The position numbers and the translations under genes are program-made. From NCBI GenBank assembly GCA_944375955.1, contig CALWBE010000012.1, forward strand, positions 1 to 36,230: a stretch of 36,230 nucleotides of DNA. Direction: 5' to 3'. Below, piece after piece: positions 7,747 through 17,046 of this stretch. Source of the DNA: an uncultured Clostridia bacterium (GTDB lineage Bacteria > Bacillota > Clostridia > Oscillospirales > CAG-382). The notes under the pieces are model-generated. The model did not search any database. It was not told the DNA's origin and worked only from the letters and a program-made list of their open reading frames with translations. Position 1 is the stretch's first letter, and each line of letters begins with the position of its first letter.

Positions 7747-9579
7747 ATGTGCGGAATTATTGGTTACACTGGCAACGACAACTCTGTTCCAAAGCTTATA
7801 GAAGGATTAAAAGCTCTTGAATACAGAGGATACGACTCAGCAGGAGTTGCTGTATTCTCTGACGGAGGTATAACTGTAGTAAAAGCAAAAGGCAGAATTT
7901 CAAACGTTGAATCAAAGATCAAATCAGAATATGATTCGTTGTTTTCACTATGTGGAATAGGACATACTCGCTGGGCAACTCACGGCGAACCGTCTGATAT
8001 AAATTCACATCCTCACGGCACACAAAATCTTCGTCTTGTGCACAATGGGATTATAGAAAACTATATTCAATTAAAAAAAGAACTTATTGAAGCGGGATAT
8101 ACTTTTGAATCTGAAACCGATACAGAAATAGCATCAAAGCTGATAGATCTTAATTATATTTCTACAGGAGATCCTTTTTTAGCAATAAAACTTTCACTTG
8201 AAAAACTCCAGGGCTCTTATGCACTCGGGATTCTATTTAAGGATTTTCCCGGAAAGATTTTTGCTACGCGCAAAGACAGTCCGCTTATAGTTGCTGTTTC
8301 TGAGAACGGAAATTATATCGCTTCCGATATACCTGCGGTTCTCAAATATACAAATAAATATTATCAGCTTGAGCAAGGCGAAATTGCGGTTATTGAAAAA
8401 GACAAAGTAACAGTATATGATATTGGACATAATATAGTTGAAAAGAAGCTGCTTGTAGCTGACTGGGATATAGATGCAGCAGAAAAAGGCGGATATGACC
8501 ATTTTATGATCAAAGAAATTAACGAAGAGCCGGCTGCTATTGTTAAAACTATACGTCCAAGAATAGAGAACGGTCTTCCCTGCCTCGGTCTTCCGGAACT
8601 TTCAGATGATAAGCTTCGATCTTTCAAGCGCATAAATATTGTAGCTTGCGGAACTGCAATGCATGCAGGACTTATTGGACGTACGGCAATTGAAAGGTTG
8701 GCACGGATTCCTGTAAACGTCGATATAGCGTCAGAGTTCAGATATAAAAATCCGATACTTGATAAAGATGATCTTGTTATAATTATCTCCCAGTCAGGTG
8801 AAACTGCTGACACTTTAGCTGCATTGCGTCTTTCAAAAGAACTCGGAGCGTATACACTTGCTATTGTAAATGTTGCCGGCTCATCTATTGCGCGTGAAGC
8901 AGACAGTACTCTTTACACTTGGGCTGGCCCGGAAATTGCAGTTGCAAGTACTAAAGCATACACCGTTCAGATATGCGTTATGTATCTTCTTGCAATAAAG
9001 CTTGCTCTTTGCAATAATAAAATTACAGAAGAAAATGCAAAAGAATCATTACGTGTTCTTCTTGAACAAGCGCCTGAAGCTGCGGAAATGGCATTAAAAT
9101 TGAATGATGAATGCCGCCGTATATCGGACAAATATAAATCAGCTCATGATCTGTTTTTCATAGGACGCGGAATTGATTATGATATAGCACTTGAAGCCTC
9201 ACTTAAGCTGAAAGAAATTTCTTATATACACAGTGAAGCATATGCTGCGGGAGAATTAAAGCATGGAACAATTTCACTTATAACAGACGGAACTCCTGTA
9301 ATTGCTATTTGTACAGAAGATGCTTTGTATGACAAAATGATAAGCAATATAAAGGAAGTAAAAGCCCGCGGAGCAAAAGTTGTAATAATTTGTAAAAAAG
9401 GTGCTGTTGGAGCTGAAGAAGTTGCAGACGACGTTTTTTATGTTCCGGAACTTCCCGGAATTTATATGCCAATACCTACTATGACTGTACTGCAGCTTAT
9501 TGCATATCATACGTCTGTTCTTTTAGGATGTGATGTTGATAAACCGCGTAATCTCGCAAAATCAGTTACTGTTGAATAA
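7747..9579 (+). CDS. glmS: Glutamine-fructose-6-phosphate aminotransferase (isomerizing)
   Basis: A 610-residue enzyme that makes glucosamine-6-phosphate from fructose-6-phosphate and glutamine, the first step to UDP-GlcNAc for peptidoglycan. The N-terminal glutaminase domain starts MCGIIGYTG, where Cys2 becomes the nucleophile after Met removal, with HTRWATHGEPS and NSHPH motifs. The C-terminal half has two SIS isomerase domains (SQSGETADTL, AVASTKAYT) and ends KSVTVE, the usual GlmS tail. The frame is open upstream to 7609, but that part is the glmS ribozyme; the true start is the ATG at 7747 after AAAGGTG. A small GC-rich hairpin (about 7707-7733) lies just before the ribosome binding site. 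Regulation by the ribozyme is expected. Confidence 0.97.
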   Translation: MCGIIGYTGNDNSVPKLIEGLKALEYRGYDSAGVAVFSDGGITVVKAKGRISNVESKIKSEYDSLFSLCGIGHTRWATHGEPSDINSHPHGTQNLRLVHNGIIENYIQLKKELIEAGYTFESETDTEIASKLIDLNYISTGDPFLAIKLSLEKLQGSYALGILFKDFPGKIFATRKDSPLIVAVSENGNYIASDIPAVLKYTNKYYQLEQGEIAVIEKDKVTVYDIGHNIVEKKLLVADWDIDAAEKGGYDHFMIKEINEEPAAIVKTIRPRIENGLPCLGLPELSDDKLRSFKRINIVACGTAMHAGLIGRTAIERLARIPVNVDIASEFRYKNPILDKDDLVIIISQSGETADTLAALRLSKELGAYTLAIVNVAGSSIAREADSTLYTWAGPEIAVASTKAYTVQICVMYLLAIKLALCNNKITEENAKESLRVLLEQAPEAAEMALKLNDECRRISDKYKSAHDLFFIGRGIDYDIALEASLKLKEISYIHSEAYAAGELKHGTISLITDGTPVIAICTEDALYDKMISNIKEVKARGAKVVIICKKGAVGAEEVADDVFYVPELPGIYMPIPTMTVLQLIAYHTSVLLGCDVDKPRNLAKSVTVE

Positions 9580-9615
9580 AATTTTTTATCATTGGTTATA
9601 TTTTATTAAAGAAAT

Positions 9616-9658
9616 AATATGCACCTCAGTACCTTAAAATTTGAGGTGCATATTTTAA
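9616..9658 (+). terminator. Terminator after glmS
   Basis: AATATGCACCTCA (9616-9628) pairs with TGAGGTGCATATT (9642-9654), followed by a short T-rich tail. It lies 37 bases after the glmS stop codon. Confidence 0.8.
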
Positions 9659-9679
9659 TATTAAGTGAAGGTATCATAT

Positions 9680-10024
9680 ATGTCAAATAACGAGGGTATT
9701 TTCAAAAAAATATACGAGGTAGTAAAACAGATTCCGTACGGAAAGGTTGCAACTTATGGGCAAATCGCACGATTGTGCGGAAATCCTCACCTTTCACAAA
9801 TAGTAGGATATGCTCTGCATGCAAATCCGTCTCCAGACACTATCCCGTGTTTCAGGGTTGTGAACAGATTCGGTAAAACTTCCTGCGCATTTGCTTTTGG
9901 AGGAAGTGATGTCCAGCGTCAGCTGCTTGAAAATGAGGGTATAGAATTTGACAGTGACGGATGTGTTAAACTTGAAAAATATTTGTGGGACGGAAGCATT
10001 TCCGGATATGACATAGAGAAATAA
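9680..10024 (+). CDS. MGMT/ATL-family DNA alkyltransferase-like protein with altered active-site motif
   Basis: A 114-residue protein covering only the DNA-binding domain of O6-alkylguanine-DNA alkyltransferases, as in the short MGMT-family/Atl-like proteins. Family features seen: PYGKVATYGQIARL (helix-turn-helix), IVGYALHANP, the site motif IPCFRVV and FAFGGSDVQRQLLENEGIEF. The usual PCHRV motif has Phe in place of His, and the position before IVG, normally an Arg finger, is Gln. The cysteine is kept. It could therefore be a recognition or repair-flagging protein instead of a full alkyltransferase. The ATG at 9680 after AAGGT is chosen over a GTG at 9665. A shared terminator follows. Confidence 0.85.
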   Translation: MSNNEGIFKKIYEVVKQIPYGKVATYGQIARLCGNPHLSQIVGYALHANPSPDTIPCFRVVNRFGKTSCAFAFGGSDVQRQLLENEGIEFDSDGCVKLEKYLWDGSISGYDIEK

Positions 10025-10055
10025 AAAGACAGAAACATTTTGGTTTCTGTCTTTT
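10024..10055. terminator. Bidirectional terminator between convergent genes
   Basis: AAAGACAGAAAC (10025-10036) pairs with GTTTCTGTCTTT (10043-10054), with an A-run on the left and a T-run on the right. It can therefore end the alkyltransferase-like gene on the plus strand and the alpha-galactosidase gene on the minus strand. Confidence 0.8.
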
Positions 10056-10101
10056 AACATTTTAAAATTATCTATTGTTAAGAAAAGTATAAATAAAATT
10101 T

Positions 10102-12294
10102 TTATATCTTGTCAAATACTAAAATCTCGGAATCACCGTCTTGAAAATCTTTTCCGAGATTAAGTCCTGCATTCATAAGGGTGTCTCCGCGGTATGTCCT
10201 GCCGCTTTCTTTTTCACGGTAAACCGCATCTGGAAGCAGGCCTTTCAGTTTTAATAAATATCGCCCTTTTATGTTGCTTTTTGTAACGACATATGTCAGC
10301 ACGGCCTGCGATTTATCTTCAGATACATACTCCCATGCACACCAGCGGTTATTTGTAAACGGATCTATAATCCTATAATTGTCTCCGCAAACAATAGTGT
10401 TATACAGCTCTTTATATCTATTTACCTGATATTTTACCATTTCTTTTTCTTCATCTGAAATTATACTTAGGTCGAGCTCATATCCAAATGAACCTGATGT
10501 GGCAACATTCCCGCGAGTTTTAAAAGGCATGCTTCTTCCCGTTTGATGATTGGGAGATGCGGAGACATGTGCTGACATGACACTTGCAGGATATGCTATT
10601 GATGTACCGTACTGGATTTTGCAGCGTTCAAACGCATCAGTGTCGTCACTTGTCCATATTTGCGGAAAATAGTAAAACATCCCACAGTCAAAGCGGCCTC
10701 CTCCTCCTGAACATCCTTCAAACAAAATATCAGGGAAAGTACTGGTAAGTCTTTCAGCAAGATCATAAACTCCGAGGACATACCTATGAAAAACTTCTTT
10801 TTGCTGATCCGAAGGCAGTGCGTCGGAGCCGACTTCAGTCAGATTTCTGTTGAAATCCCATTTTACGTATGATATATCAGCAGAACGGAGAACGTTTGAT
10901 ACCATATTGAAAACATGATCAACGACTTCCTTCCTTGTAAAATCTAAAACAGCTGTTTCTCTTCCTACCGAACGGTCATATCCGTCGACATGAAGACACC
11001 AGTCCGGATGTGCTCTGTAAAGATCACTGTTGAATGAGACGATCTCAGGTTCAAACCAAAGACCAAATTTCATTCCTAACTTATTCAGTTCTTTTGTAAG
11101 AGCAGAAAGTCCTCCCGGCAGCTTTTTTTCATTTACGACCCAGTCTCCGATCGACGCAGATTCATCGTTTCTTACGCCAAACCAGCCGTCGTCCATTACA
11201 AGCATCTCGATTCCTAAAGGAACTGCAGCTTTAGCGATTTTAAGCAATTTTTCAGTATCAAAGTTAAAATATGTAGCTTCCCAGTTATTTATAAGTATAG
11301 GTCTTCTGATATTTTTATATTTTCCGCGGCAAATATGTTTTCTTATTATTTTATGCATTTGTCTTGACATGCCGCCTATTCCCGTACCTGAATATACCAT
11401 AATAGCTTCAGGTGCAGTAAATTCTTCGCCTGGGAAAAGTTTCCATTTAAAATCTTCCGGATTTATTCCCATGATAACACGTGTCTGATCAAATGTATCT
11501 ACTTCGACTTTTGCTGAAAAATTTCCACTGTAGCACAAAGCAAATCCGTAGGCGCTTCCGAAATCTTCGGTAGTATCATGAGATACTAACGCTATAAAAG
11601 GATTATGATTATGGCTTGAAGATCCTCTTTTGCTCGCAATTTCCTGTATACCTTTAATCAGCGGTTTTCTTTCTATAGAACGCTCAGCAGCCCATGTTCC
11701 GTAAAGATGTATTAGATCGTAGTCTTTGTCATTAAAATCCACACATGTACTGTATACCTTTTCAATAAAAAACGGCGTGTCCGAATTATTTTTTACTCTG
11801 ACAGAACGCATTATTGCATCAAACCCAGAAATTACGGAATATGAAAGAATAACAAGAGCACCCGAAACTTCATCTTTCATTGATATTTCAAGTGTTTTTG
11901 CCTCTGTTTTGTCATTTACATATGTAGATGGAAGACCTTTTAATCCTTTTTTACCGTCAAAGATTTCATGTGATAAATATTTGAGAGAAGTGGAGGAATT
12001 TCCTTTGCTTGTTTCAACAGAAAAAGCTGAAACACGGTAGTCTCCTGTTCCATTGCAGGAATATTCCTGAGGCTGAATATCAAGTGCAAAATATTTTACT
12101 CCGGCTGAAGGTGCCCAAGGTGAAAAAGATTCGTTTACCATGTCAGTGATTAAGTACTCAAGATCAAAATCACTTACATATGCCCCATAGTATAAATGCT
12201 GAAGATAACCGTTTCGGCGTATCATCATAATATATGAACTGTTCTCAGTATCTATTTTAAAAATACTTTTTTCATTGTTATATGTAATTTGCAT
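10102..12294 (-). CDS. Alpha-galactosidase, glycoside hydrolase family 36
   Basis: A 730-residue GH36 enzyme, a usual length for the family. It hydrolyses terminal alpha-1,6-galactosides such as melibiose and raffinose. An N-terminal beta-sandwich (about 1-320) precedes the barrel. Key motifs are the nucleophile in KWDFNRNLTE (Asp480, counting from the chosen start), the acid/base in WTSDDTDA (Asp550), and the GH36 signatures MVMDDGWFG, GLWFEPE and EGCSGGGGRFDCG. No signal peptide is visible, so it is probably cytoplasmic and acts on imported oligosaccharides. The start at 12294 is chosen over a GTG at 12309 because GAGGA lies 8 bases upstream. No sugar transporter is adjacent. Confidence 0.95.
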   Translation of the reverse strand: MQITYNNEKSIFKIDTENSSYIMMIRRNGYLQHLYYGAYVSDFDLEYLITDMVNESFSPWAPSAGVKYFALDIQPQEYSCNGTGDYRVSAFSVETSKGNSSTSLKYLSHEIFDGKKGLKGLPSTYVNDKTEAKTLEISMKDEVSGALVILSYSVISGFDAIMRSVRVKNNSDTPFFIEKVYSTCVDFNDKDYDLIHLYGTWAAERSIERKPLIKGIQEIASKRGSSSHNHNPFIALVSHDTTEDFGSAYGFALCYSGNFSAKVEVDTFDQTRVIMGINPEDFKWKLFPGEEFTAPEAIMVYSGTGIGGMSRQMHKIIRKHICRGKYKNIRRPILINNWEATYFNFDTEKLLKIAKAAVPLGIEMLVMDDGWFGVRNDESASIGDWVVNEKKLPGGLSALTKELNKLGMKFGLWFEPEIVSFNSDLYRAHPDWCLHVDGYDRSVGRETAVLDFTRKEVVDHVFNMVSNVLRSADISYVKWDFNRNLTEVGSDALPSDQQKEVFHRYVLGVYDLAERLTSTFPDILFEGCSGGGGRFDCGMFYYFPQIWTSDDTDAFERCKIQYGTSIAYPASVMSAHVSASPNHQTGRSMPFKTRGNVATSGSFGYELDLSIISDEEKEMVKYQVNRYKELYNTIVCGDNYRIIDPFTNNRWCAWEYVSEDKSQAVLTYVVTKSNIKGRYLLKLKGLLPDAVYREKESGRTYRGDTLMNAGLNLGKDFQDGDSEILVFDKI

Positions 12295-12354
12295 TTTTAA
12301 TATCCTCACTATTTAAAATGTTTTAAAAACTGATATAACCCAATAATTATGTGA

Positions 12355-12906
12355 TTATCCAAGTTTAGGATCATAAACAGCACGCTCTCCACCTACATAT
12401 TTCCGGCGTGTTCGAGCGAGTGTGAGGTGGGCACAGCCTATTGAGGATATGCCAACTCTTACCGGAACAGCAACATCACGCAAATGCATTCCTATAAAGG
12501 TGTCTCCTATATCTATTCCTGCATCTGCTTTAATATGTTCTGCAAGAACCGGTTCTTTAAACCCGTTATAAGCCGCAGTGGCGAAAGAACCTCCTGCGTG
12601 TATTTGCGGCACAGCGTTGACCATGTTGTCAAGTCTTAGAAAATCATAAGCTTCTTTTTCAATTACAATTGCTCTGTTTAAGTGCTCGCAGCATTGAGCG
12701 GCTAAAAATATTCCTCTTTCTTTGCAGAAAGAATTTACAGTTTCAAAAATTATTTTTGCACACTCGACATTGCCGCTTGTACCTATTTTTTCACCTATTA
12801 CTTCGCTTGTTGAGCATCCTACAACAAACACATCGCCTTTATTAAGATTTGCGACTGCAGAAAAATCTTTCAATGCTGATTCAAGCTGATTTTTAATTTT
12901 GTCCAT
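12355..12906 (-). CDS. DUF436 / TIGR01440 (YwlG-type) protein
   Basis: A 183-residue protein matching the conserved Firmicute YwlG/DUF436 family, whose function I do not know. Segments typical of the family are VFVVGCSTSEVIGEKIG, FLAAQCCEHLNRA, VNAVPQIHAGGSFATAAY and DIGDTFIGMHLRDVAVPVR. No membrane segment or signal peptide is seen. AGAGGTG precedes the start. It follows the alpha/beta hydrolase gene by about 57 bases on the same strand and is followed by the alpha-galactosidase gene 60 bases on, so read-through within one minus-strand unit is possible. Confidence 0.85.
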   Translation of the reverse strand: MDKIKNQLESALKDFSAVANLNKGDVFVVGCSTSEVIGEKIGTSGNVECAKIIFETVNSFCKERGIFLAAQCCEHLNRAIVIEKEAYDFLRLDNMVNAVPQIHAGGSFATAAYNGFKEPVLAEHIKADAGIDIGDTFIGMHLRDVAVPVRVGISSIGCAHLTLARTRRKYVGGERAVYDPKLG

Positions 12907-12963
12907 AGTTTATTGCACCTCTGTATTCTATGTATTTATAATAAATATTTGTTTCAAATAGAT

Positions 12964-13758
12964 TTATATATCAGAAATAAATTTCATGATAACATTGTTA
13001 GTATATTCCGCGTTGTCATTAAAAATATTGTGACCGCTGTTTGGAACAGTTTGATGTTTTGCGTTTGGAATAGAGGTAAATATAAGTTTTGTATGTGACG
13101 GTTTTATTAAGTCATTTTCGCCGTCAATAATTAAAGCCGGGCAGTCAATATTATTAAGCATACGCGGAGAAATGTGCGGGTAATTTACCATAAGACTCAT
13201 AAGCTGAAATTTATGCCATAATGAAAAGTCTTTGACCTTATTTAACTTTAACTTTGCGTATGCGTAAACATATTGTGCAAAAATAGGTATTTTAGCCTTT
13301 AACTTTAGCCCCTGAGGATTTATATTTGCTCCGGCGGCAATAAGGCAAGCAGTTCTTTCCGGGTGACGTATTGCATATGTCAGTGCTATATTTCCTCCGT
13401 CAGAAAAACCAAGCAGCTTAAATTTACCTAAATTAAGCTCATCACAAAGTTTAGACAAATCTTCAGCCATCAAATCAATAGAAAAGTCATTTGTTCCGGC
13501 TGAAGTTTTTCCGTGACCTCTGCTGTCAGGTAAAATGCATATATTTTTCTCGCAAAGAATTTCTACATTCTTTGCAAATACAGTATGATCTTCGCTGTTT
13601 CCATGCAGCATAATGAGAATATTATTGTTAGCTTCTGCCGAAAATTTGCCGTCATTAAAAATAGTGTCGAATTTTTCTGCCAATATTCCTTTTGCGTATA
13701 TTTCTGCATAAATATCAATATCGTCAATTTTCTTTGTAAGTTTTGCAATTGGTTCCAT
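12964..13758 (-). CDS. Alpha/beta hydrolase family protein
   Basis: A 264-residue soluble protein with the alpha/beta-hydrolase catalytic triad visible: nucleophile Ser in GFSDGGN, an acidic residue in IIDGENDLI and the His in PNSGHNIFN. The oxyanion strand ILIMLHGNSED and the segment LPDSRGHGKT are typical of the esterase/lipase-like branch. The substrate cannot be told from sequence. It starts 23 bases after the recN stop and so probably belongs to the nadK-argR-recN transcription unit. Confidence 0.85.
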   Translation of the reverse strand: MEPIAKLTKKIDDIDIYAEIYAKGILAEKFDTIFNDGKFSAEANNNILIMLHGNSEDHTVFAKNVEILCEKNICILPDSRGHGKTSAGTNDFSIDLMAEDLSKLCDELNLGKFKLLGFSDGGNIALTYAIRHPERTACLIAAGANINPQGLKLKAKIPIFAQYVYAYAKLKLNKVKDFSLWHKFQLMSLMVNYPHISPRMLNNIDCPALIIDGENDLIKPSHTKLIFTSIPNAKHQTVPNSGHNIFNDNAEYTNNVIMKFISDI

Positions 13759-13781
13759 ATTATTCTACCTGCTTATAAAGT

Positions 13782-15458
13782 TTATTCACTGTCCCTACCT
13801 TCGATAAGCTCCTTCGCGGAGTCAATCGCAGCCGAAGATATATCCATGCCTGATATAATACGTGCGATTTCTCGAACTTTTTCATCATACTGCAGCTCTA
13901 AAACAGAAGTTATTGTCCTGCCGTTTTCTATATGTTTTAGTACTTTAAAATGACTGTCAGATAGAGATGCCACCTGTGCGGAATGAGTTACGCATATGAC
14001 CTGCTTCTTTTTTGCAAGGCGCTTTAGCTTGATTCCTATACGCCTTGATGTGCTGCCGGAAATTCCGGTATCTATTTCATCAAATATAAGCGTTTCCGCT
14101 CCTTCTTTTTCTGATAAAGCACTTTTTAAAGCTAACATAAGCCTAGAAAGTTCACCGCCCGATGCTGTTTTTGAAAGCGAATGAAAACCTTCTCCACTGT
14201 TCATTTTAATTACAAACTCTGCTTTGTCTATACCGTCCGAGCCGTAATCGCACTGTGTAAATTCAGTTTTAAACTTTACTGCTTTCATATCAAGGTAAGC
14301 AAGCTCTTGCTCAATCGCAGCAGACAATTTCTCTGCCGCTTTTTTTCTAGCGTCGGAAAGTGATACTGCTGACGCTTTTAGATCTAACTCAATGCTTTTA
14401 AGCTCTTTTTTTAGTTCTGTTATTTTAGTTTCTGACAGCTCTATTTCAGACAGCTTTTTCTCACATTCTTGACAGAATTTGTTTACGGCGCCTATATTTT
14501 CCCCATATCTCGAACACAGTCGTTTTATCTTATCAAGACGTGATTCTATCATGTCCAGAGCTTGTGTGGGATTTTGTGACACTTCGTCACGGAAATCATT
14601 AGCTGTCTCGGCTATATCAATAATCTCATATTTTACAGTTTCAAGCCTTTCGGCAATTGAATCGGCTTCAGGTATAATACCGCTAAGCTCATTTATAGAG
14701 GATATAGCACGGTCAATATTGTCAGTTGCTGAGCTTCCGTTTATACTATCGTATAATAAATGATAGCACAGAGCAGCGTTTTTATTTATTTTTTCGCTGT
14801 GAAGAAGGCGTTTTTTCTCAGACAAAAGCTTTTCTTCTTCTCCGTCTTTGAGATTTGCACTTTTTATTTCTTCAATTTGAAATTTGAGTATATCAGTCAT
14901 ACGTTTTTTTTCCATATCGTCAACTGAAAGTTCAGAAATTCTATTCTTTATACTGCAGAAGGCAGAATATTTTTCAATATATGATTTTTTCAGTATTTCA
15001 TCTCCGGCAAAAGCGTCAAGAATAGAAATATGTGATTCTGGACGAAGCAGTTCGGTATTGTCATGTTGCCCGTGGATGTTTATCATATATGACGAGATCT
15101 CACGCAGAACAGATATCGGAACTCTCTTTCCATTAACTGAAGATACGCTTTTCCCGCTGCTGTCTATTGTCCTTGTTATAAAAACGCATCCGTCTTCATC
15201 AGGAAATACACCGGCTTCTGCGCACTTTTTTACCGTATCATCTTTTAAATCACAAAAAAGCAGCTCTACGCGCGCCTCATTTTCTCCCGACCGTATTATG
15301 TCCTTATTTATTTTTGCACCGCATGCCATTCCAATTGAATCCATGACTATGCTTTTTCCGGCACCGGTCTCTCCTGTAAAAGCAGTAAATCCGGCGGAAA
15401 AATTCAGATTGAGTGATTTTATCAGCGCAATGTTTTCTATATGTACCGATGAAAGCAT
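13782..15458 (-). CDS. recN: DNA repair protein RecN
   Basis: A 558-residue SMC-like ATPase of double-strand-break repair, the family's usual length. The Walker A motif GETGAGKS is at residues 29-36 and the ABC signature ASGGELSRLMLALK and Walker B TLIFDEIDTGISG are in the C-terminal lobe. The middle (about 170-370) is rich in charged heptads consistent with a coiled coil. RecN acts early in recombination repair with RecA. Its place directly after argR is the standard Firmicute arrangement, with 22 bases between the argR stop and the recN start. Confidence 0.97.
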   Translation of the reverse strand: MLSSVHIENIALIKSLNLNFSAGFTAFTGETGAGKSIVMDSIGMACGAKINKDIIRSGENEARVELLFCDLKDDTVKKCAEAGVFPDEDGCVFITRTIDSSGKSVSSVNGKRVPISVLREISSYMINIHGQHDNTELLRPESHISILDAFAGDEILKKSYIEKYSAFCSIKNRISELSVDDMEKKRMTDILKFQIEEIKSANLKDGEEEKLLSEKKRLLHSEKINKNAALCYHLLYDSINGSSATDNIDRAISSINELSGIIPEADSIAERLETVKYEIIDIAETANDFRDEVSQNPTQALDMIESRLDKIKRLCSRYGENIGAVNKFCQECEKKLSEIELSETKITELKKELKSIELDLKASAVSLSDARKKAAEKLSAAIEQELAYLDMKAVKFKTEFTQCDYGSDGIDKAEFVIKMNSGEGFHSLSKTASGGELSRLMLALKSALSEKEGAETLIFDEIDTGISGSTSRRIGIKLKRLAKKKQVICVTHSAQVASLSDSHFKVLKHIENGRTITSVLELQYDEKVREIARIISGMDISSAAIDSAKELIEGRDSE

Positions 15459-15480
15459 TTGTAACTCCTCCGAACATTTT

Positions 15481-15957
15481 TCAGCATTTTAAAGTCTGTT
15501 CGATCAGTTCGGAAAATTCTCTTGCTTCTTGTTCGCTGCGCAGAACACATAATATTGTATCGTCTCCTGCTACTGAACCTACTATACTTGAATAATGCAT
15601 AGCATCAATAGCCGCTGCAGCTGCATTTGCCATACCTGAATAAGTTTTGAAAACTGCCAGGTTCCCTGCGTGATCTGAGCTGACAACTATGTCTTTTAAA
15701 AGGCTTCTGAACTTTTCAGTTAATCCTTCTGCGAGTTCTGAGCGCCCGGACTGCACATATTTATATCCGATACGCGCACCGTTTTTATCTGTATCAGCTA
15801 CTTTTACCAATTTAAGCTCTTTTATATCACGGGAAACCGTCGCCTGCGTTACATCTATTCCACATTCGCAAAGACGGTTTGTCAATTCATCCTGAGTTTC
15901 GATTTTCTCATTTTTAATGAGCTCTAATATTTTTCCGTGTCTTTCCGCTTTTGACAT
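15481..15957 (-). CDS. argR: Arginine repressor ArgR/AhrC
   Basis: A 158-residue transcription factor. The N-terminal winged helix (KAERHGKILELIKNEKIETQ, then VTQATVSRDIKELKLVKV) binds ARG boxes. The C-terminal hexamerisation and arginine-binding domain contains the GTVAGDDTI-type motif as GSVAGDDTILCVLRSE. In Firmicutes it represses arginine biosynthesis and activates catabolism. The start at 15957 has GGAGG upstream; a TTG at 15978 in the same frame overlaps that ribosome binding site and is rejected. It lies between nadK and recN in the conserved cluster. Confidence 0.95.
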   Translation of the reverse strand: MSKAERHGKILELIKNEKIETQDELTNRLCECGIDVTQATVSRDIKELKLVKVADTDKNGARIGYKYVQSGRSELAEGLTEKFRSLLKDIVVSSDHAGNLAVFKTYSGMANAAAAAIDAMHYSSIVGSVAGDDTILCVLRSEQEAREFSELIEQTLKC

Positions 15958-15978
15958 ATAATATTTACCTCCAAGCAA

Positions 15979-16911
15979 TTATTTGCGGTCAGCGAGTTCC
16001 GATATTCTGTTCGTTAATTTTATGTTAAGGAGTTTATAAAAATCAAACTTTTTAAATCTGAGCAGCTTTGTTCTGTATTCTGCGGATGATACAATTATCT
16101 TGTCACCGTCTAACAAAGGAATCCCCTCTTCTCCGTCAACGCTTATATATGCGGTATTTCTACGTACCGAGCGATAAGATATTTCAATTTTTGAGTCCTT
16201 AGAAAATATAATAGGACTTGAGTTAATACAGAGATATGGGCATAGCGGAACAACACTGATACACTCTATTTTAGGATCTATTATTGCTCCTCCAGCAGAC
16301 ATTGAGTATGCAGTAGAACCTGTCGGAGTGGAAATAATAATTCCGTCACACTGATATCCGGTAAGTATTTCTCCGTCACGAGACAGTTCAAGATCTATCA
16401 TTCTTGATATGTCACCTTTTAAGACTACGACTTCATTTAGGCATACTTCTGAAAAAACGATCCTTCCTTCTCTCACTACATTGCATGAAAGCATCATTCT
16501 TTCGTCAATATGTATACATTCAGATTTATTATTTGCTTTTTCAAACAAATTTGAAAGTAGGCTGCTTTCATTGATCTCAAGTTCAGACATATAGCCGACT
16601 TTTCCCAAGTTTATTCCGATAATCGGAATGTCGGCCGCGTATAAAAGTTTTGCGGCTTTTAGAATAGTACCGTCACCGCCTATAACTATTGCTATATCGG
16701 ACGATAAAACACATTCCTTTTCAGAAACAAAATGGACTTTATCATTTATAAGTGAATCTGTTTCTTTTAGATTAAGAGATTCCTTGTTTTTTTCATTAAA
16801 AGTGTTTGATATATATATTTCCACACCGTTATTGCAGAGGAAATCCGAGATTTTTTTAGTTACTGAAAGATTTATGTCTTTGTCTTCATTAAAAATAAGA
16901 AAAAAATTCAT
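15979..16911 (-). CDS. nadK: NAD kinase
   Basis: A 310-residue enzyme that phosphorylates NAD to NADP. Visible motifs: GGDGTIL (from residue 78), NLGKVGYMSE, and the NAD-binding segment ISTPTGSTAYSMSAGGAII. The protein is slightly longer than many Firmicute NadK proteins (about 270-290 residues), mostly because of a segment near residues 35-65. GGGTGA precedes the start. It is the first visible gene of the nadK-argR-recN run on the minus strand, with the stop 21 bases before the argR start. Confidence 0.96.
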   Translation of the reverse strand: MNFFLIFNEDKDINLSVTKKISDFLCNNGVEIYISNTFNEKNKESLNLKETDSLINDKVHFVSEKECVLSSDIAIVIGGDGTILKAAKLLYAADIPIIGINLGKVGYMSELEINESSLLSNLFEKANNKSECIHIDERMMLSCNVVREGRIVFSEVCLNEVVVLKGDISRMIDLELSRDGEILTGYQCDGIIISTPTGSTAYSMSAGGAIIDPKIECISVVPLCPYLCINSSPIIFSKDSKIEISYRSVRRNTAYISVDGEEGIPLLDGDKIIVSSAEYRTKLLRFKKFDFYKLLNIKLTNRISELADRK

Positions 16912-17011
16912 TTAAAATCACCCGAAAATATATGTATAATATATATTATCATTTTTTTTATCAATTTACAATAGTTTTTCGGCAGATTTATGCAAAGATT
17001 ATACATTTTAA

Positions 17012-17046
17012 TAATAAAAAATGCAGGATATACCTGCATTTTTTAT
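17012..17046. terminator. Terminator between nadK and the deoxy-sugar operon
   Basis: ATGCAGG (17021-17027) pairs with CCTGCAT (17033-17039), extended by an A-run on the left and a T-run on the right. It overlaps the end of the glycoside-hydrolase-like gene and most likely ends the minus-strand operon that starts at 24051. The remaining bases between here and nadK (16912-17011) hold no gene and should contain the nadK promoter. Confidence 0.75.

Noticed and set aside
8364..8813. 149-aa minus-strand frame inside glmS
   Set aside because: It is the antisense shadow of a strongly conserved coding region and has no start signal or recognised domain.
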